NCBI GenBank assembly: GCA_027297845.1
Contig: JAPUHG010000092.1
Location: 1 to 6,270 of the forward strand
Direction: 5' to 3'
From: Gammaproteobacteria bacterium
GTDB taxonomy: Bacteria; Pseudomonadota; Gammaproteobacteria; Steroidobacterales; MnTg04
DNA: 6,270 nucleotides
Shown here piece after piece: positions 5,092-6,270 of this stretch; the stretch's first letter is position 1; each line of letters begins with the position of its first letter. The notes beneath the pieces were generated by a model, which searched no databases, was not told where the DNA came from, and was given only the letters and a program-made list of their open reading frames with translations. Both the position numbers and the translations under genes were made by a program.

Positions 5092-6270
5092 TCACCGATT
5101 CGTGTCGATTCTCTCGATGTTCAGGTTCATTTTTTCCAGCAGGCTTTGAAAGCGTGGATCGTTTCGAATGGGATCCCACGAGGTATGTACATTCAGAAAT
5201 ATCATCCCTCTGGAACGAGCTTCGTAGGCACGATTGAGCCACAGGATTGCCTCGTCGAATTCCCCAAGATGCACATAGACTCTTGCAAAAACATCGGGTG
5301 GAACGAACTTGACCGATTCGATTTGCTTTATTTCATCCAGCAGTTTCATAGCAGCGTCACGATTTCCTGCCCGTATATGACCGATAGCAAGCGATGACAG
5401 TGCAATCGGTGATCGGTTCTGCAAATTCACGTGCCGTTCAAAATCTTTAATCGCATGGTCTACTTCCCCAATCGCCAGATTCGCCCAGCCACGTGCCCCG
5501 AAGGCGTCGCCATAGCTATCGTCTATTTCAATTGCAACGCTCGCTTCGGCTATCGCGCGGTGCGGATCACCTGCCGAATGAAAACGCCATGCAGCATTAC
5601 TCCTTACCCAGTGATCGCGAGGATTTTTCGCGATCAGTGTTTCGATAAGCTCCACCGCTTCGTCATTTCGGTTCAAGATCGACAACAAGATCGCATAACC
5701 AAGAATGTAGTCTTCATCAATCTCCATCACCTGACGATAGACCTCTTCAGCTTCCGGCCACCGCCATTGATACCAGGTCAGAATATCGCCGCGAAGCACC
5801 AATGCTTCAACAGATTCAGGTGCAAGACGTAACGCCTCCGCGGCCAGTTGCTCAGCCAGCGGAAAAGCTTCTTTTGGAGCCATCCAGCCATAGCTCGTTC
5901 CGACAAAGGTCAGCGCGTGTCCGAGACCACTAAACGCACGCTCAAATTCAGGATCAAATGCGATTGCCTGCTCAAAGAACGCAATGCTCAGACGGAGATC
6001 CTTCGCGTTGCCTCGAAATAGATGATAACGACCGAGCAGGTAATTGTTGTACGCATCGAGACTGTCCGTCGGAAGCTGCCGCAATTCGTCCAGTTCCTCA
6101 ATGGTCAGCTCCGCTTCCAGCGCCCGCGCAATCTGCTCGGCGACATCGCTTTGGATATCGAACAGATTGCTGATGCTCAAAGGACGGTCATAGTTTTCCG
6201 ACCACAAGTGGTGGTCATTTTCGGCATCGATCAACTGAACGGTAATGCGCACCCGGTCGACGGAGTGTCG
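5092..6270 (-). CDS. TolB/FlgO-like plus TPR-repeat protein, C-terminal part (start beyond right edge)
   Basis: The reading frame is open from the right edge (base 6270) to a TGA at 5094-5092, giving 392 visible residues. The GTG at 6252 is an internal valine codon, since the frame continues upstream with RHSVDR. Visible residues 1-50, SVDRVRITVQLIDA followed by HLWSENYDR, are the end of the TolB/FlgO-like domain seen in bacterial adenylate cyclase-, kinase- or CadC-type regulators. Residues about 75-325 are successive helical TPR units; recognisable ones include 'SIAFFEQAIAFDPEFERAF', 'AEEVYRQVMEIDEDY' and 'AIAEASVAIEIDDSYGDAF'. The end matches the standard cap of this family: a final TPR 'GEFDEAILWLNRAYEAR' then 'WDPIRNDPRFQSLL' (about 374-388). 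TPRs mediate protein-protein contacts. The missing N-terminus probably carries an effector such as a CHD cyclase, Ser/Thr kinase or winged-helix DNA-binding domain, but which one cannot be seen. It is transcribed towards the PAP2 gene and is not part of its operon. Confidence 0.88.
   Translation of the reverse strand, partial: RHSVDRVRITVQLIDAENDHHLWSENYDRPLSISNLFDIQSDVAEQIARALEAELTIEELDELRQLPTDSLDAYNNYLLGRYHLFRGNAKDLRLSIAFFEQAIAFDPEFERAFSGLGHALTFVGTSYGWMAPKEAFPLAEQLAAEALRLAPESVEALVLRGDILTWYQWRWPEAEEVYRQVMEIDEDYILGYAILLSILNRNDEAVELIETLIAKNPRDHWVRSNAAWRFHSAGDPHRAIAEASVAIEIDDSYGDAFGARGWANLAIGEVDHAIKDFERHVNLQNRSPIALSSLAIGHIRAGNRDAAMKLLDEIKQIESVKFVPPDVFARVYVHLGEFDEAILWLNRAYEARSRGMIFLNVHTSWDPIRNDPRFQSLLEKMNLNIERIDTNR

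Noticed and set aside
5431..5832. 133-codon plus-strand frame opposite the TPR gene
   Set aside because: Antisense to regular TPR repeats; no start context and no family resemblance.
1..6270. CRISPR arrays, tRNA or rRNA genes, insertion sequences, prophage or att sites
   Set aside because: No regularly spaced repeats, no tRNA cloverleaf or CCA end, no transposase or terminal inverted repeats were seen on either strand; nearly all sequence is explained by the listed genes.

Overview
The window carries a stretch of Gram-negative, probably gammaproteobacterial, chromosome (moderately GC-rich by eye). Grounds for this are Shine-Dalgarno-led genes with short spacers, MacB-type transporter parts, a lipoprotein-type signal on a PAP2 phosphatase, and a TolB/FlgO-like plus TPR regulator-type protein of a kind common in marine and soil Gammaproteobacteria. 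The taxonomic placement is inference; there is no rRNA or other marker gene.

Layout: (1) Positions 2-97 hold the last 31 codons of an ABC-transporter ATPase, too short to appear as a standard ORF call. It is followed at 118-1437 and 1450-2667 by two related but distinct MacB/FtsX-type permeases. All three are closely spaced on the + strand and look like one operon for a heteromeric transporter: ATPase + permease A + permease B. (2) After a 76-base gap containing a small inverted repeat, 2744-4153 (+) encodes an exported zinc metallopeptidase resembling the M61/gluzincin group. (3) After a 104-base gap with a GC stem-loop, 4258-5070 (+) encodes a PAP2-superfamily phosphatase with an intact catalytic triad region and a probable lipobox. 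(4) Convergent to it, with only 21 bases between the stops, the - strand from the right edge to 5092 encodes the C-terminal 392 residues of a TPR protein whose N-terminal effector domain lies outside the window.

The four + strand units share an envelope theme: transport across or extraction from the inner membrane, periplasmic proteolysis, and phosphate-ester hydrolysis at the envelope. Only the ATPase-permease-permease set is tightly enough linked to be called one functional unit. I see no mobile elements, CRISPR arrays, tRNAs or rRNAs, and no clearly new system. The most notable points are the compact zinc-site spacing of the peptidase, the unequal cysteine content of the two permeases, and the barrel-like C-terminal strand of the PAP2 protein.
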